Shown one piece after another: positions 35,668-43,585 of a stretch of DNA of 64,000 nucleotides. Each line of letters starts with the position of its first letter. Positions within the stretch are counted from its first letter, which is position 1. Source of the stretch: Thermomonas beijingensis. Its GTDB lineage: Bacteria > Pseudomonadota > Gammaproteobacteria > Xanthomonadales > Xanthomonadaceae. A model generated the notes under the pieces. That model searched no databases. It saw nothing but the letters and a program-made list of their open reading frames with translations, and was not told the DNA's origin. Both the position numbers and the translations under genes were made by a program. Where the stretch lies: positions 1-64,000 of the forward strand of contig NZ_JAIQDJ010000011.1 in NCBI RefSeq assembly GCF_020034655.1, read 5' to 3'.

Positions 35668-36663
35668 ATGATCCCCCTCTCGATCCTCGATCTCGCGCCC
35701 GTTGCCGAGGGCAGCGCGCCCGCCGACACCTTCGCCCACATGCTCGACCTGGCCCGGCTGGGTGAAGCGCTGGGTTACCGCCGCTACTGGCTGGCCGAGC
35801 ACCACAACATGCCGGGCATCGCCAGTGCGGCCACGGCGGTACTGATCGCGCACGTGGCCGCGGCCACGCGCACCATCCGCGTCGGCGCGGGCGGCGTGAT
35901 GCTGCCCAACCATGCGCCGCTGCAGGTGGCCGAGCAGTTCGGCACGCTGGGCACCCTGCATCCGGGGCGCATCGACCTGGGGCTCGGGCGTGCGCCGGGC
36001 ACCGACCAGGCCGCCACGCGCGCGCTGCGGCGCTACTACGCCGCGGCCGACGAATTCCCGGCCGACGTGGTCGAGCTGCTGTCGTATTTCGAACCGGTGC
36101 AGCCCGGCCAGGCCGTGCAGGCGGTGCCCGGTCCCGGCGTGGAACTGGAGGTCTGGATCCTGGGGTCGAGCTTGTTCGGGGCGCAATTGGCCGCCCGCCT
36201 GGGCTTGCCGTACGCCTTCGCCTCGCATTTCGCGCCCGCGCTCCTGGAGCCGGCGGTGGCGGCGTACCGCGCCGGGTTCCGGCCGTCTTCGCGCTTGGCG
36301 CAGCCGCGGGTGATGCTGGCGGTGAACGCGGTGGTGGCGGACACGGATGCGGACGCCGCGCGCCTGTTCACCACCCAGCAGCAGGCCTTCGCGAACCTGC
36401 GCAGCGGGCGGCCGGGTCTGGTGCCCCCGCCGCTGGCCTCCGCGGAGGCGTTGCGGTACCGCTACGCGCCGCAGGTGCTGGCGGGCGTCGACGAGGCGCT
36501 GGCGTGCGCGGCGGTGGGATCGGTTGGCACTGTGCGCGCGCGGCTCGCCGAGTTCGTGGCCCGCCACCGGCCGGACGAGTTGATCCTGACCGCGAACATC
36601 CACGATCCCGGCGCGCGCCTGCGTTCGTTCGAGCTCGCGATGGCGGCGGCGGGCGGAATGTAG
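35668..36663 (+). CDS. Luciferase-like (LLM class) flavin-dependent oxidoreductase
   Basis: The 331-residue protein has the bacterial-luciferase TIM-barrel pattern. It begins [20 protein letters not shown], followed by [40 protein letters not shown] and [14 protein letters not shown]. This is the MsnO8/YhbW-like subgroup of FMN-dependent monooxygenases whose substrates are mostly unknown. It starts 30 bp after a REP half-site and is followed directly by a 137-bp composite repeat. GC-rich codons match icmF and the next few genes. No operon partner is evident. Confidence 0.9.
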   Translation: MIPLSILDLAPVAEGSAPADTFAHMLDLARLGEALGYRRYWLAEHHNMPGIASAATAVLIAHVAAATRTIRVGAGGVMLPNHAPLQVAEQFGTLGTLHPGRIDLGLGRAPGTDQAATRALRRYYAAADEFPADVVELLSYFEPVQPGQAVQAVPGPGVELEVWILGSSLFGAQLAARLGLPYAFASHFAPALLEPAVAAYRAGFRPSSRLAQPRVMLAVNAVVADTDADAARLFTTQQQAFANLRSGRPGLVPPPLASAEALRYRYAPQVLAGVDEALACAAVGSVGTVRARLAEFVARHRPDELILTANIHDPGARLRSFELAMAAAGGM

Positions 36664-36800
36664 GAAAAGGGGTCAGGTACATTTTTCCCTAGCCTTGGGA
36701 CGCCCGCGTGGGCGGATGGCCTGCCCGGCACCCGGAACGGTGTATGCCATCGACGCAACACCCGCATGGCGGTCGGAAATGTACCTGACCCCATTTTTGG
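36664..36800. repeat. Composite REP element, copy 1
   Basis: Outer arms AAAAGGGGTCAGGTACATTT (36665) and AAATGTACCTGACCCCATTT (36777) are inverted repeats around an interior that matches 39801-39952 with about 6 differences in 70 bases. It begins at the stop codon of the LLM gene. Confidence 0.85.
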
Positions 36801-36834
36801 CCTAGCCTGTGGGCAATCGAACGGGAATGGGCCA

Positions 36835-37518
36835 ATGAAGATTCTGATGGTGTTGACGTCGCACGACCGGTTGGGCGACACCGGCGAGAAGACGGGCTTC
36901 TGGCTGGAAGAATTCGCCGCGCCGTACTACGTGTTCAAGGACGCCGGCGTGGACGTGGTGCTGGCGTCGCCGCAGGGCGGGCAGCCGCCGCTGGATCCCA
37001 AGAGCGATGCGCCCGATGCGCAGACCGAAGCGACATTGCGTTTCCGCGACGATCCCGAGGCCCGACAGGCGTTGGCGGCGACGCATCGCCTGGCCGAACT
37101 GCAACCCGGAGATTACGACGCGGTCTTCTACCCGGGTGGGCATGGCCCGCTGTGGGACTTGGCGAATGATCGCGATTCGATCCGGTTGATCGAGTCCACC
37201 GACGCGGCGGGCAAGCCACTTGGCCTGGTCTGCCATGCGCCGGGCGTGCTGCAGGGGGCGAAGGGCCGCGACGGCGCGCCGCTGGTGCGCGGCCGCAAGG
37301 TGACCGGCTTCACGAACACGGAGGAGGAGGCGGTGGGACTTACCGAGGTGGTGCCGTTCCTCGTCGAGGACATGCTCAAGGACCATGGCGCGCAGTACGA
37401 GAAAGGCGCGGATTTCGCCAGCCACGTGGTCACCGACGGCAATCTGGTGACTGGCCAGAACCCGGCGTCCTCCGCGGATACGGCGCACGCTCTGCTGCGG
37501 CTGCGCGGCGCTGCCTGA
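36835..37518 (+). CDS. DJ-1/PfpI-family protein (glyoxalase III or deglycase-like)
   Basis: ATG 36835 gives 227 residues. The fold is recognised by KILMVLTSHDRLGDTGEKTG, FWLEEFAAPYYVFKDAGVDV, VFYPGGHGPLWDLAND and the nucleophile elbow GLVCHAPGVLQ (Cys133, His134). The Glu in WLEEF is the likely general base next to the cysteine. Relatives act on methylglyoxal or as stress chaperones; peptidase activity is unlikely for this subgroup. Monocistronic, preceded by composite REP copy 1. The 193-bp gap after it shows nothing recognisable. Confidence 0.9.
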   Translation: MKILMVLTSHDRLGDTGEKTGFWLEEFAAPYYVFKDAGVDVVLASPQGGQPPLDPKSDAPDAQTEATLRFRDDPEARQALAATHRLAELQPGDYDAVFYPGGHGPLWDLANDRDSIRLIESTDAAGKPLGLVCHAPGVLQGAKGRDGAPLVRGRKVTGFTNTEEEAVGLTEVVPFLVEDMLKDHGAQYEKGADFASHVVTDGNLVTGQNPASSADTAHALLRLRGAA

Positions 37519-37711
37519 GCGGAATCCCCCGGTTCACTCCCGCGGGGAGCAGTGCTAAAAGGCGTGCCTGAGCGGCAGCAGGAACGCCTGGTTGGCTCGC
37601 CCGCTTTGCGCTCCGATGGTGGAGGCTGCGCTGCCTAGTGAGGACGAGGTGCGGCGCTGGGGCGTGCGCGGCGAGCATCAGCGCGAATGGTTTCCGGCGC
37701 CCTTCCGCCGT

Positions 37712-38365
37712 TCAGGCCGCGCGTCGATAGTGCAACAAGCGCCCACGCGCATCGCAGTCCGCATCGTCCATCGGACAACGCGATTCACTGACCTCGAACC
37801 CCTGCGCCGCCAGCAAACGGGTGAGTTCGGCGCTGTGGCCGCGGCCGGGGTCGATGAGCACCAGCTCGCAAGTTGCGCGGCTATGGCGCTCGACCACCTT
37901 CGCGAGCAGTTCGGCGTGGCCGCGCTCGTACAGCACGTCGCTGGCGATGAGCATGTCGAAGTCGCCCAGGGCGGGCAGCGGGTGGCCCCAGCGCAGTTGC
38001 CGGTAGTGCAGGGCAGGCAGGCCGTTGAGCGCGGCGTTGTAGGCCAGGAAGGGTTCGACCATCGGGTGCATGTCGGAGGCCACCACATCGGCGCCGCGGC
38101 GTTGCAGCACCAGGCTCGGCAAGCCGATGCCGCAGCCGATCTCCAGCACCCGCTTGCCGGCGATATCCGCGCGTGCCATCGCCTGCGCCAACAACTTGCC
38201 CGAAGGCCACAACTGCCCGAACAGGCACCATTGCGCGGAGGAAATCCCCAGCCGCTCGCCGTGGCCATCGGGGTCCGCGAATTGCTGCCGGTCGCTGAGC
38301 ACGCGCAGGAGGTAGGCGTGGCCACCCACGTGGACGGTGAGGTTGCGTGTGTTGAAGCCGGGCAT
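37712..38365 (-). CDS. Class I SAM-dependent methyltransferase (METTL21/PrmA-like)
   Basis: ATG 38365 with GGGGAG before it gives 217 residues. The SAM-binding motif is RVLEIGCGIGLPSLVLQRRG, followed by VVASDMHP and LIASDVLYERGHAELLAKVV; the last resembles the DVxYD/E motif of protein lysine methyltransferases of the METTL21 family. The N-terminus MPGFNTRNLTVHVGGHAYLL carries a short strand region. The target, protein or small molecule, is not known. It is followed by an FKBP gene's 3' end in the same direction, 160 bp upstream in coordinates, without clear coupling. Confidence 0.82.
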   Translation of the reverse strand: MPGFNTRNLTVHVGGHAYLLRVLSDRQQFADPDGHGERLGISSAQWCLFGQLWPSGKLLAQAMARADIAGKRVLEIGCGIGLPSLVLQRRGADVVASDMHPMVEPFLAYNAALNGLPALHYRQLRWGHPLPALGDFDMLIASDVLYERGHAELLAKVVERHSRATCELVLIDPGRGHSAELTRLLAAQGFEVSESRCPMDDADCDARGRLLHYRRAA

Positions 38366-38526
38366 GCTGCTCCCCTTGAAGCGTCGCCCATCGGGACGGG
38401 CGATAACGCGTGAGAGGAAGCGAGGCGGGCAATGCATGCCGCGGAACGCGAGAAGCGGGCGCACGCCCGCAATGCATCCTAGCACCGGCACGCAGGGGCG
38501 GAGTCGCGTGCCCTGCGGGTTGCAGC

Positions 38527-38967
38527 TTACTTGCGGATATCCAGCAGCTCGACTTCGAACACCAGCGACGCCCCCGGCGGGATGACGTCGCCGGCCCCGT
38601 CCCTGCCGTAGCCCAGGTTGGCGGGGATGCGCAGCTCGCGCTTGCCGCCCACCCGCATGCCCGCCACGCCATCGTCCCAGCCGCGGATGACGCGGCCGGC
38701 GCCCAGCAGGAACACGAACGGCTGGCCGCGGTCGCGGGAGCTGTCGAACTTCCGGCCGCGCTTGTCGGGCGCGTGCTGGTCGTAGAGCCAGCCGGTGTAG
38801 TGCACGCTGACTTCGTCACCGGCCTGCGCGACGGCGCCCTGACCCGTGACGACATCGATGCGCTGCAGTTCGGCGACGTCGCCACCGGTGTAGGGCGGCG
38901 GCTGGCGGCAGGCGGTGAGCAGCAGGACGGAGAGCGTGGCGATCAGGCGGAGCTTGCGGGGGGCCAT
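38527..38967 (-). CDS. FKBP-type peptidyl-prolyl isomerase, lipoprotein
   Basis: ATG 38967 gives 146 residues: signal peptide with lipobox LLLTAC (Cys20), short linker, and one FKBP domain. Motifs are DEVSVHYTGWLYDQ, KFDSSRDRGQPFVFLLGAG, VIRGWDDGVAGMRVGGKREL and NLGYGRDGAGDVIPPGASL, with active-site aromatic and Asp residues present. It should catalyse proline isomerisation in the periplasm, attached to a membrane. The 300-bp stretch to the next gene (38968-39267) shows nothing recognisable. Confidence 0.92.
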   Translation of the reverse strand: MAPRKLRLIATLSVLLLTACRQPPPYTGGDVAELQRIDVVTGQGAVAQAGDEVSVHYTGWLYDQHAPDKRGRKFDSSRDRGQPFVFLLGAGRVIRGWDDGVAGMRVGGKRELRIPANLGYGRDGAGDVIPPGASLVFEVELLDIRK

Positions 38968-39267
38968 GGCAGCGGTGCGGTGGAGGGTGGGGCAGGATAC
39001 GTTGCGGGGCAGGCGAAGCGAAGATCGGAACCCCTCCATTGGCTGGGGCCGCTCCCTGCGGGTTGCGCCCACGTTGCCGATTGAGGCGCTGGGCAGACTG
39101 GTTCCATCCGCCGGCCCCGCCGCGCGGTGCCCGGCAATTTCCCCGTCACAGGGTGAAGGCGGCGGACCGCCGTGCGCCCGCTGCATCCGAACGCCCCGTC
39201 GCTCGCGTACCTGCCACACTTTCCAACTACGCCCGGCGTTGCGCCGGACTTTCCCAGGAGCAGCAGC

Positions 39268-39660
39268 ATGTTCAGTCACGTGATGGTGGGATCCAACGAT
39301 ATCGAGCGCTCCAAGCGCTTCTACGACGCGCTGCTGGGCCTGCTGGGCGCCGGTGAGCCCATTCGCAACGTGTCCGGCAGCGGCCACGTGCGGCTGTTTT
39401 ACCCGCACGACGGCAGCATGTTCTGCGTCACCCAGCCCATCAACGGCGAGCCGGCCTGCCACGCCAACGGCGGCACGGTGGGCTTCAAGTGCGCCTCGCC
39501 GGAGCAGGTGCAGCAATTCCACGACGTGGCAGTGGCCCACGGCGGCACGTCCATCGAGGACGCCCCGGGCCCGCGCCAGGGCGCGCTGGGCACCCTGCAC
39601 CTGGCCTACGTCCGCGACCCGGACGGCAACAAGCTCTGCGCGCTGTACCGCGCGGGCTGA
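39268..39660 (+). CDS. VOC (glyoxalase/bleomycin-resistance fold) protein
   Basis: ATG 39268 with AGGAG upstream gives 130 residues, one VOC module pair. It starts MFSHVMVGSNDIERSKRFYD and ends with YVRDPDGNKLCALYRAG, the usual metal-ligand-containing last strand. Such proteins are lyases, dioxygenases or binding proteins; the exact activity is unpredictable. It is a single gene. The following 39661-39970 gap holds composite REP copy 2 and nothing else. Confidence 0.88.
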   Translation: MFSHVMVGSNDIERSKRFYDALLGLLGAGEPIRNVSGSGHVRLFYPHDGSMFCVTQPINGEPACHANGGTVGFKCASPEQVQQFHDVAVAHGGTSIEDAPGPRQGALGTLHLAYVRDPDGNKLCALYRAG

Positions 39661-39800
39661 GGCAAGCGCCGGCACGACCGTGCCCGCCGGCGTGAGGCCG
39701 GCGGCCCCCGGCGGCGAGTGTGGCCCCGGCGCCTCCGGGGAATTCCCGCCGGATCCAAATGTGAACGGCGCAAGCGGCGCCTGCCTTGGCAGTGCTGAGT

Positions 39801-39952
39801 AAAAAAGGGTCAGGTACATTTTTCCGGTGCGTTTTTTCCCGTGTATCGGGGGGCGCCTGCGCGGGCGGATGGCCTGCCCGGCACCGGGAACGGCGTAAGC
39901 CATCGATGCAACACCCGGATGGCGGTCGGAAATGTACCTGACCCCATTTTTG
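39801..39952. repeat. Composite REP element, copy 2
   Basis: Arms AAAAAAGGGTCAGGTACATT (39801) and AAATGTACCTGACCCCATTT (39930) bracket an interior nearly identical to copy 1 at 36664-36800 (shared stretch GGCGGATGGCCTGCCCGGCA and the following 50 bases). Copy 2 is about 15 bp longer near its left arm. Confidence 0.85.
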
Positions 39953-39970
39953 CCTTTTTCCTCGCGCCAG

Positions 39971-41284
39971 TCAGTGGTTGCCACGCACCACCACGCCCTG
40001 TTTCATCACCAACAGCGGCCTTTCCGTCGCCCGGATGTCCTGCAGTACATCGCCTGGCACGGCGACGATGTCGGCGAACTTCCCGATCTCCAGCGTGCCG
40101 GTCTCGCCATCGATGCCCAACAGTCGCGCCGAACCTTGGCTACTGGTGAGCAGTGCCGCCGACGGGGCCATGCCCAAGTCCACCATATCGCCGAACTCCT
40201 GCGCGTTCATCCCGTGCGGCGATACTGCCGAGTCGGTACCGAAGGCAATCGGTACGCCGATCCGCATCGCGTTCCTGAACATGCCGCCATGCGAGGCCCC
40301 GGCCGCGCGTGCCTTGGCACCGATCTTCGGCGGATAGGTATCGGCGTGGCCGACCGTCCACACCAGTGCCAGCCGGGTTGGCACCAGATACACGCCTTTC
40401 TGCTTCATCAACTGCAGCGTGGCCGGTTGCAGGAAGCTGCCGTGTTCGATCGAATCCACGCCGGCCTCGACCGCCTGCTTCGCGGCCAGGTCGCCATGGC
40501 TGTGCGCGGCGACCTTGCGGCCCCAGGCGTGCGCCTCGGAGATGATTGCGCTGAGTTCGGCCGGCGTGAGCTGCGGCACGTCCACCGGGTCGGATTCCGA
40601 CAGCACGCCGCCGGAGGCGCAGATCTTGATCACGTCGGCGCCGTACTTCATCTGCAGGCGCGTGGCCAGACGGCATTGGTCCGGGCCGTTGCACACGCCT
40701 TCCAGCGGGCCTGAGGGCGTGACCCGATCGGGTGGGAACGGCGAGCTGTCGCAATGGCCGCCGGTGGAACCCAGCGCGTGGCCGGCCACCAGCATGCGTG
40801 GGCCTTCGGCAAGGCCGGCATTGATCGCGTTGCGCAGGGCGACGTCGATGAAGTCGCCGGCACCCAGATCACGCGCACTGGTGACGCCGGCCTGCAGTGT
40901 CACTTTGGCATTGCGCCCGGCATGGAATGATTGTTCGACCGGGAAGCGCAGCATGCCGTCGTAGAACCCTTGCGCCCAGTTGTCGTCGTGATCGTAGGCG
41001 ATGTGGGTGTGGGCATCGATGTAGCCCGGCAGCAGGGTGGCGTCACCCAGGTCGATGACCTTGGCGTCGGCGGGAATGGCGGCATGGGTGCCGATGCCGA
41101 TGATCTTGCTGCCCTGCACGACGACCAGCCCGGGCGACACCAATTGGCCACTGCGACCATCGAACAGGCGCACGGCCTTGAGTACCGTGGTGGTAGGGGT
41201 GACAGGCGCGGCGGCCGAGGTTTGGGCGTTGCTGGCGAAGGCCAACAGCAAGCCGGCCGCGAGTGCGGCGAAACGGTAGGTCAT
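39971..41284 (-). CDS. Exported metal-dependent amidohydrolase (imidazolonepropionase-like)
   Basis: ATG 41284, with GGGGA before it, gives 437 residues. A signal peptide (RFAALAAGLLLAFASNA) precedes the amidohydrolase barrel. Metal ligands are His92 and His94 (GYIDAHTHIAYDHDDN), a lysine in VIKICASGGVLSES, His in KVAAHSHGD and IEHGSFLQ, and Asp in AFGTDSAVSPHG. This subgroup includes Xaa-Pro dipeptidase-type enzymes of xanthomonads (Sgx9260-like) and is exported. It probably hydrolyses dipeptides or N-acyl amino acids in the periplasm. Flanked on both sides by REP elements. Confidence 0.9.
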   Translation of the reverse strand: MTYRFAALAAGLLLAFASNAQTSAAAPVTPTTTVLKAVRLFDGRSGQLVSPGLVVVQGSKIIGIGTHAAIPADAKVIDLGDATLLPGYIDAHTHIAYDHDDNWAQGFYDGMLRFPVEQSFHAGRNAKVTLQAGVTSARDLGAGDFIDVALRNAINAGLAEGPRMLVAGHALGSTGGHCDSSPFPPDRVTPSGPLEGVCNGPDQCRLATRLQMKYGADVIKICASGGVLSESDPVDVPQLTPAELSAIISEAHAWGRKVAAHSHGDLAAKQAVEAGVDSIEHGSFLQPATLQLMKQKGVYLVPTRLALVWTVGHADTYPPKIGAKARAAGASHGGMFRNAMRIGVPIAFGTDSAVSPHGMNAQEFGDMVDLGMAPSAALLTSSQGSARLLGIDGETGTLEIGKFADIVAVPGDVLQDIRATERPLLVMKQGVVVRGNH

Positions 41285-41328
41285 ACGGGACTTCCCCAAG
41301 TCGGTGTGAGCTTGGAGTGTATTCCACC

Positions 41329-41385
41329 AAAACGGGGGCAGGTCCACTTATCTCGTTGTATTGGAAGTGAATCTGACCCCGGTTT
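41329..41385. repeat. Short REP palindrome with TCTCGTTGTAT loop
   Basis: Imperfect arms AAAACGGGGGCAGGTCCACT and GAAGTGAATCTGACCCCGGT surround TATCTCGTTGTATTG. The same loop occurs at 42494-42550, so these are two copies of one sub-family. Confidence 0.8.
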
Positions 41386-41397
41386 ACTAGGTTCAGG

Positions 41398-41841
41398 TCA
41401 CCAACCGCGCCCACGGCGGCCCGAGCCAAAATTGCCCTGGCCAATCCCGATACTGATACCAACTTGGTGTGCGTTGCCGTTATCGTCGTAATAGCGTTTG
41501 CAGGTGTTGAACTGGGCTGCCTGGAAATTGCTGTTGCCCATGCGGCTGGAATAACCGACACCGGCGGTGACGCTGCCATGTGGCTTGCTGTCGCAAGTGT
41601 CGGCAGGTTGCGCTTGCGCTGCGGCATAAGGCGCGGCGAAACGCGTGGCCGGGTCGTAGGGATAACTGCCCGGTGGCATGTTGCTGTCAGCTGATGCGAT
41701 GGGAGCGTAGGTGTTGCTGGCCTGTGCAGGAGCACTGAGGTTGAGTGACTTGGCCAATGGCACGTCGGATTGGCTGCTGTCTGCGGCAAACGCCGGGGCA
41801 ATGGCCAGCAGCGCAATTGCCATCAATAGAATGGGCTTCAT
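41398..41841 (-). CDS. Secreted hypothetical protein
   Basis: The 147-residue protein has a clear signal peptide (MKPILLMAIALLAIAPAFAA) and a polar, Ala/Ser/Pro-rich first half. The C-terminal part, SVTAGVGYSSRMGNSNFQAA, two cysteines and a glycine-rich end (GISIGIGQGNFGSGRRG), looks like a short outer-membrane or beta-strand domain. No family recognised. Transcribed toward the amidohydrolase gene but separated from it by a REP element. Confidence 0.7.
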   Translation of the reverse strand: MKPILLMAIALLAIAPAFAADSSQSDVPLAKSLNLSAPAQASNTYAPIASADSNMPPGSYPYDPATRFAAPYAAAQAQPADTCDSKPHGSVTAGVGYSSRMGNSNFQAAQFNTCKRYYDDNGNAHQVGISIGIGQGNFGSGRRGRGW

Positions 41842-41926
41842 TGCAGCAATTCCGGTACCTGTCGGGAAGCAGGCTATTGCGGCACGGTAGTCCCAGCCAG
41901 TTGAATGCTTGCTGTCTTTCGCACAG

Positions 41927-41953
41927 CCAAAACCGGGTCCAGTTCACTTGCCC
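41927..41953. repeat. REP half-site overlapping YajD leader
   Basis: AAAACCGGGTCCAGTTCACT followed by TGCCCC is a diverged GGGGTCAGGTTCACTT arm just upstream of the YajD-like start codon. Only one arm is seen. Confidence 0.5.
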
Positions 41954-41964
41954 CACGGATAATC

Positions 41965-42351
41965 ATGACCATGCCTACGCCCCAAGACACCAAGCTAGAC
42001 CGCATCGTTGCCGAAGCCCGGCGCAACGCCGAGCAGCGCGAGCAAGGGTATCGCGAGCGGGCGCTGAAGATGTACCCGTGGATCTGTGGCCGCTGCGCGC
42101 GGGAGTTCACCCGCGCCAACCTGCGCGAACTGACCGTCCATCACCGCAACCACAACCACGCCGACAACCCACCCGACGGCAGCAACTGGGAGCTGTTGTG
42201 CGTGTACTGCCACGACAACGAGCACTCGCGCCAGATCGACCACACCGGGGTCAGCGCGCAGGCCGCCGAAGACAAACCAGCCGCAGCCACGTCCAATCCC
42301 TTCGCCGATCTGAAGTCGCTGCTGGGGAAGGGTCCGCCGGGAACGGGGTAG
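41965..42351 (+). CDS. yajD: YajD-family HNH nuclease
   Basis: It starts at ATG 41965 (or the ATG six bases later) and has 128 residues. The HNH region is WICGRCAREF, LTVHHRNHNHADNPPDGSNW and LLCVYCHDNEHSR: two Cys pairs forming a zinc site around an H-H-N catalytic core. YajD proteins are small stand-alone HNH nucleases of unclear cellular role. A Pro/Ala-rich tail follows. The start codons lie just after a REP half-site. The 354 bases after the gene hold a REP palindrome at 42494-42550 and the ABC-transporter promoter, otherwise nothing. Confidence 0.88.
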   Translation: MTMPTPQDTKLDRIVAEARRNAEQREQGYRERALKMYPWICGRCAREFTRANLRELTVHHRNHNHADNPPDGSNWELLCVYCHDNEHSRQIDHTGVSAQAAEDKPAAATSNPFADLKSLLGKGPPGTG

Positions 42352-42493
42352 GTTGGGGAAAAGCAGGGAACCTCACCCCATTTGCCGTGTTTGCTGGTCG
42401 CAGGATTTGAGGCGCAGGTTGAGGCCGCTGACCACGTCGTCGATGGCGAACAGACCCGGCTGCGCCGTCATCTGGCCGCGGTCCAAAATCAAC

Positions 42494-42550
42494 AAAACGG
42501 GGTCAGGTTCACGTATCTCGTTGTATCAGGAGTCAACCTGGCCCCGTTTA
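42494..42550. repeat. Short REP palindrome, second copy with TCTCGTTGTAT loop
   Basis: Arms AAAACGGGGTCAGGTTCACG and GGAGTCAACCTGGCCCCGTT enclose TATCTCGTTGTATC, matching the element at 41329-41385 in layout and loop. Confidence 0.8.
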
Positions 42551-42636
42551 CCAGCTAAGCATGCGATGCAGTGGCCAGTCTGTGGACAAGGTTTGAGCAT
42601 AGCGGCTATGGACCGACAAAAGTGATCTGGTAATTC

Positions 42637-42660
42637 GGTGTTGTAGTGAACTACAATACC
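42637..42660 (+). promoter_or_regulatory. GntR/YtrA-type operator before ABC transporter genes
   Basis: GGTGTTGTAG, spacer TGAA, CTACAATACC: 10-bp arms with one mismatch, equal to GGTG-N16-TACC. YtrA-type GntR repressors of Xanthomonas are, from memory, reported to bind GGTG-N16-CACC palindromes. TACAAT (42652-42657) inside it may be the -10 box. It lies 46 bp before the ABC ATG; no regulator gene is adjacent. Confidence 0.6.
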
Positions 42661-42705
42661 GACCATGAAATTCTGGCCGCCCGGCCGGGAACACACGGAA
42701 ACGCC

Positions 42706-43584
42706 ATGTCTACACACGCTCTCACCGTCCATGCCGTCAACCACACATTCCGCGGCGGTCACCGTGCGTTGCAGGATATTTCATTGCAGTTTGCCCCCGG
42801 CGTGCTGGGGCTGCTGGGCCCCAACGGCGCCGGCAAGTCCACGCTGATGCGCATTCTGGCCACGCTGACCAAGCCGACCTCCGGCAGTGTCAGCTGGAAT
42901 GGCCATGACATCGCCAAGGAACCCGACCGCCTGCGGGCCGTGCTGGGCTACTTGCCGCAGTATTTCGGGGTGTACGACAGTCTGGATGCGCGGGAATTCC
43001 TCGCGTTTTTGGCCGCCGTGAAGGGGATCGGCGGCAAGGCGGCGCGCCTGCGCATCGAGGCCTGTCTGGACATGGTGGGGCTGGCCGACACCGGCGACCG
43101 CCGGCTTGGACAATTCTCCGGGGGCATGCGGCAGCGGGTCGGAATCGCGCAAGCGCTGCTGAACGACCCGGCCCTGCTGATCGTGGACGAGCCCACGGTG
43201 GGGCTGGATCCGGACGAGCGACTGCGCTTCCAACATCTGATCACCGATCTGGCGGCAGACCGTGTGGTGATCCTGTCCACCCATATCGTGTCGGACGTGG
43301 AAGCCAGTGCCAGCCAGATTGCGGTGATGGCCGCCGGCCAGTTGCGCTTCCATGGCACGCCGGGGCAGCTGATCGCCAGCGCCGAAGGGCGGGTCTGGGA
43401 ATGGACGGTGCAGGAATCGGATCTCGCCGCAGTGCGCAGCGGGCAGACCTTGGTGGGCTCCCTGCGCCGCCCGGATGGCATCCGTGTGCGCGTGCTGAGC
43501 GAGGCGTCTCCGGACCCGCTGGCGCGCCCGGTGGCGGCCTGCCTGCAGGACGGCTACAGCTGGTTGTTGCAGGGAGCACATTGA
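42706..43584 (+). CDS. ABC transporter ATP-binding protein
   Basis: The 292-residue protein has Walker A GPNGAGKST (38-46), the Q-loop LGYLPQYFGVYD, signature QFSGGMRQR (about 136-144), Walker B LLIVDEPTVGLDP (Asp161-Glu162) and the switch His in STHIVSD (His193). The LPQxFGVY form is frequent in multi-drug or bacitracin-type exporters. The product pairs with the permease that starts one base after its stop. A YtrA-like operator upstream suggests induction by cell-envelope stress, as in other xanthomonads. ATG 42706 was preferred to the upstream GTG, which lies within the operator. Confidence 0.93.
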   Translation: MSTHALTVHAVNHTFRGGHRALQDISLQFAPGVLGLLGPNGAGKSTLMRILATLTKPTSGSVSWNGHDIAKEPDRLRAVLGYLPQYFGVYDSLDAREFLAFLAAVKGIGGKAARLRIEACLDMVGLADTGDRRLGQFSGGMRQRVGIAQALLNDPALLIVDEPTVGLDPDERLRFQHLITDLAADRVVILSTHIVSDVEASASQIAVMAAGQLRFHGTPGQLIASAEGRVWEWTVQESDLAAVRSGQTLVGSLRRPDGIRVRVLSEASPDPLARPVAACLQDGYSWLLQGAH

Positions 43585-43585
43585 C

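Noticed and set aside
38527-39984. Long minus-strand frame extending FKBP upstream to 39984
   Set aside because: The lipoprotein start at 38967 is natural; the extension overlaps the VOC gene and a REP element.
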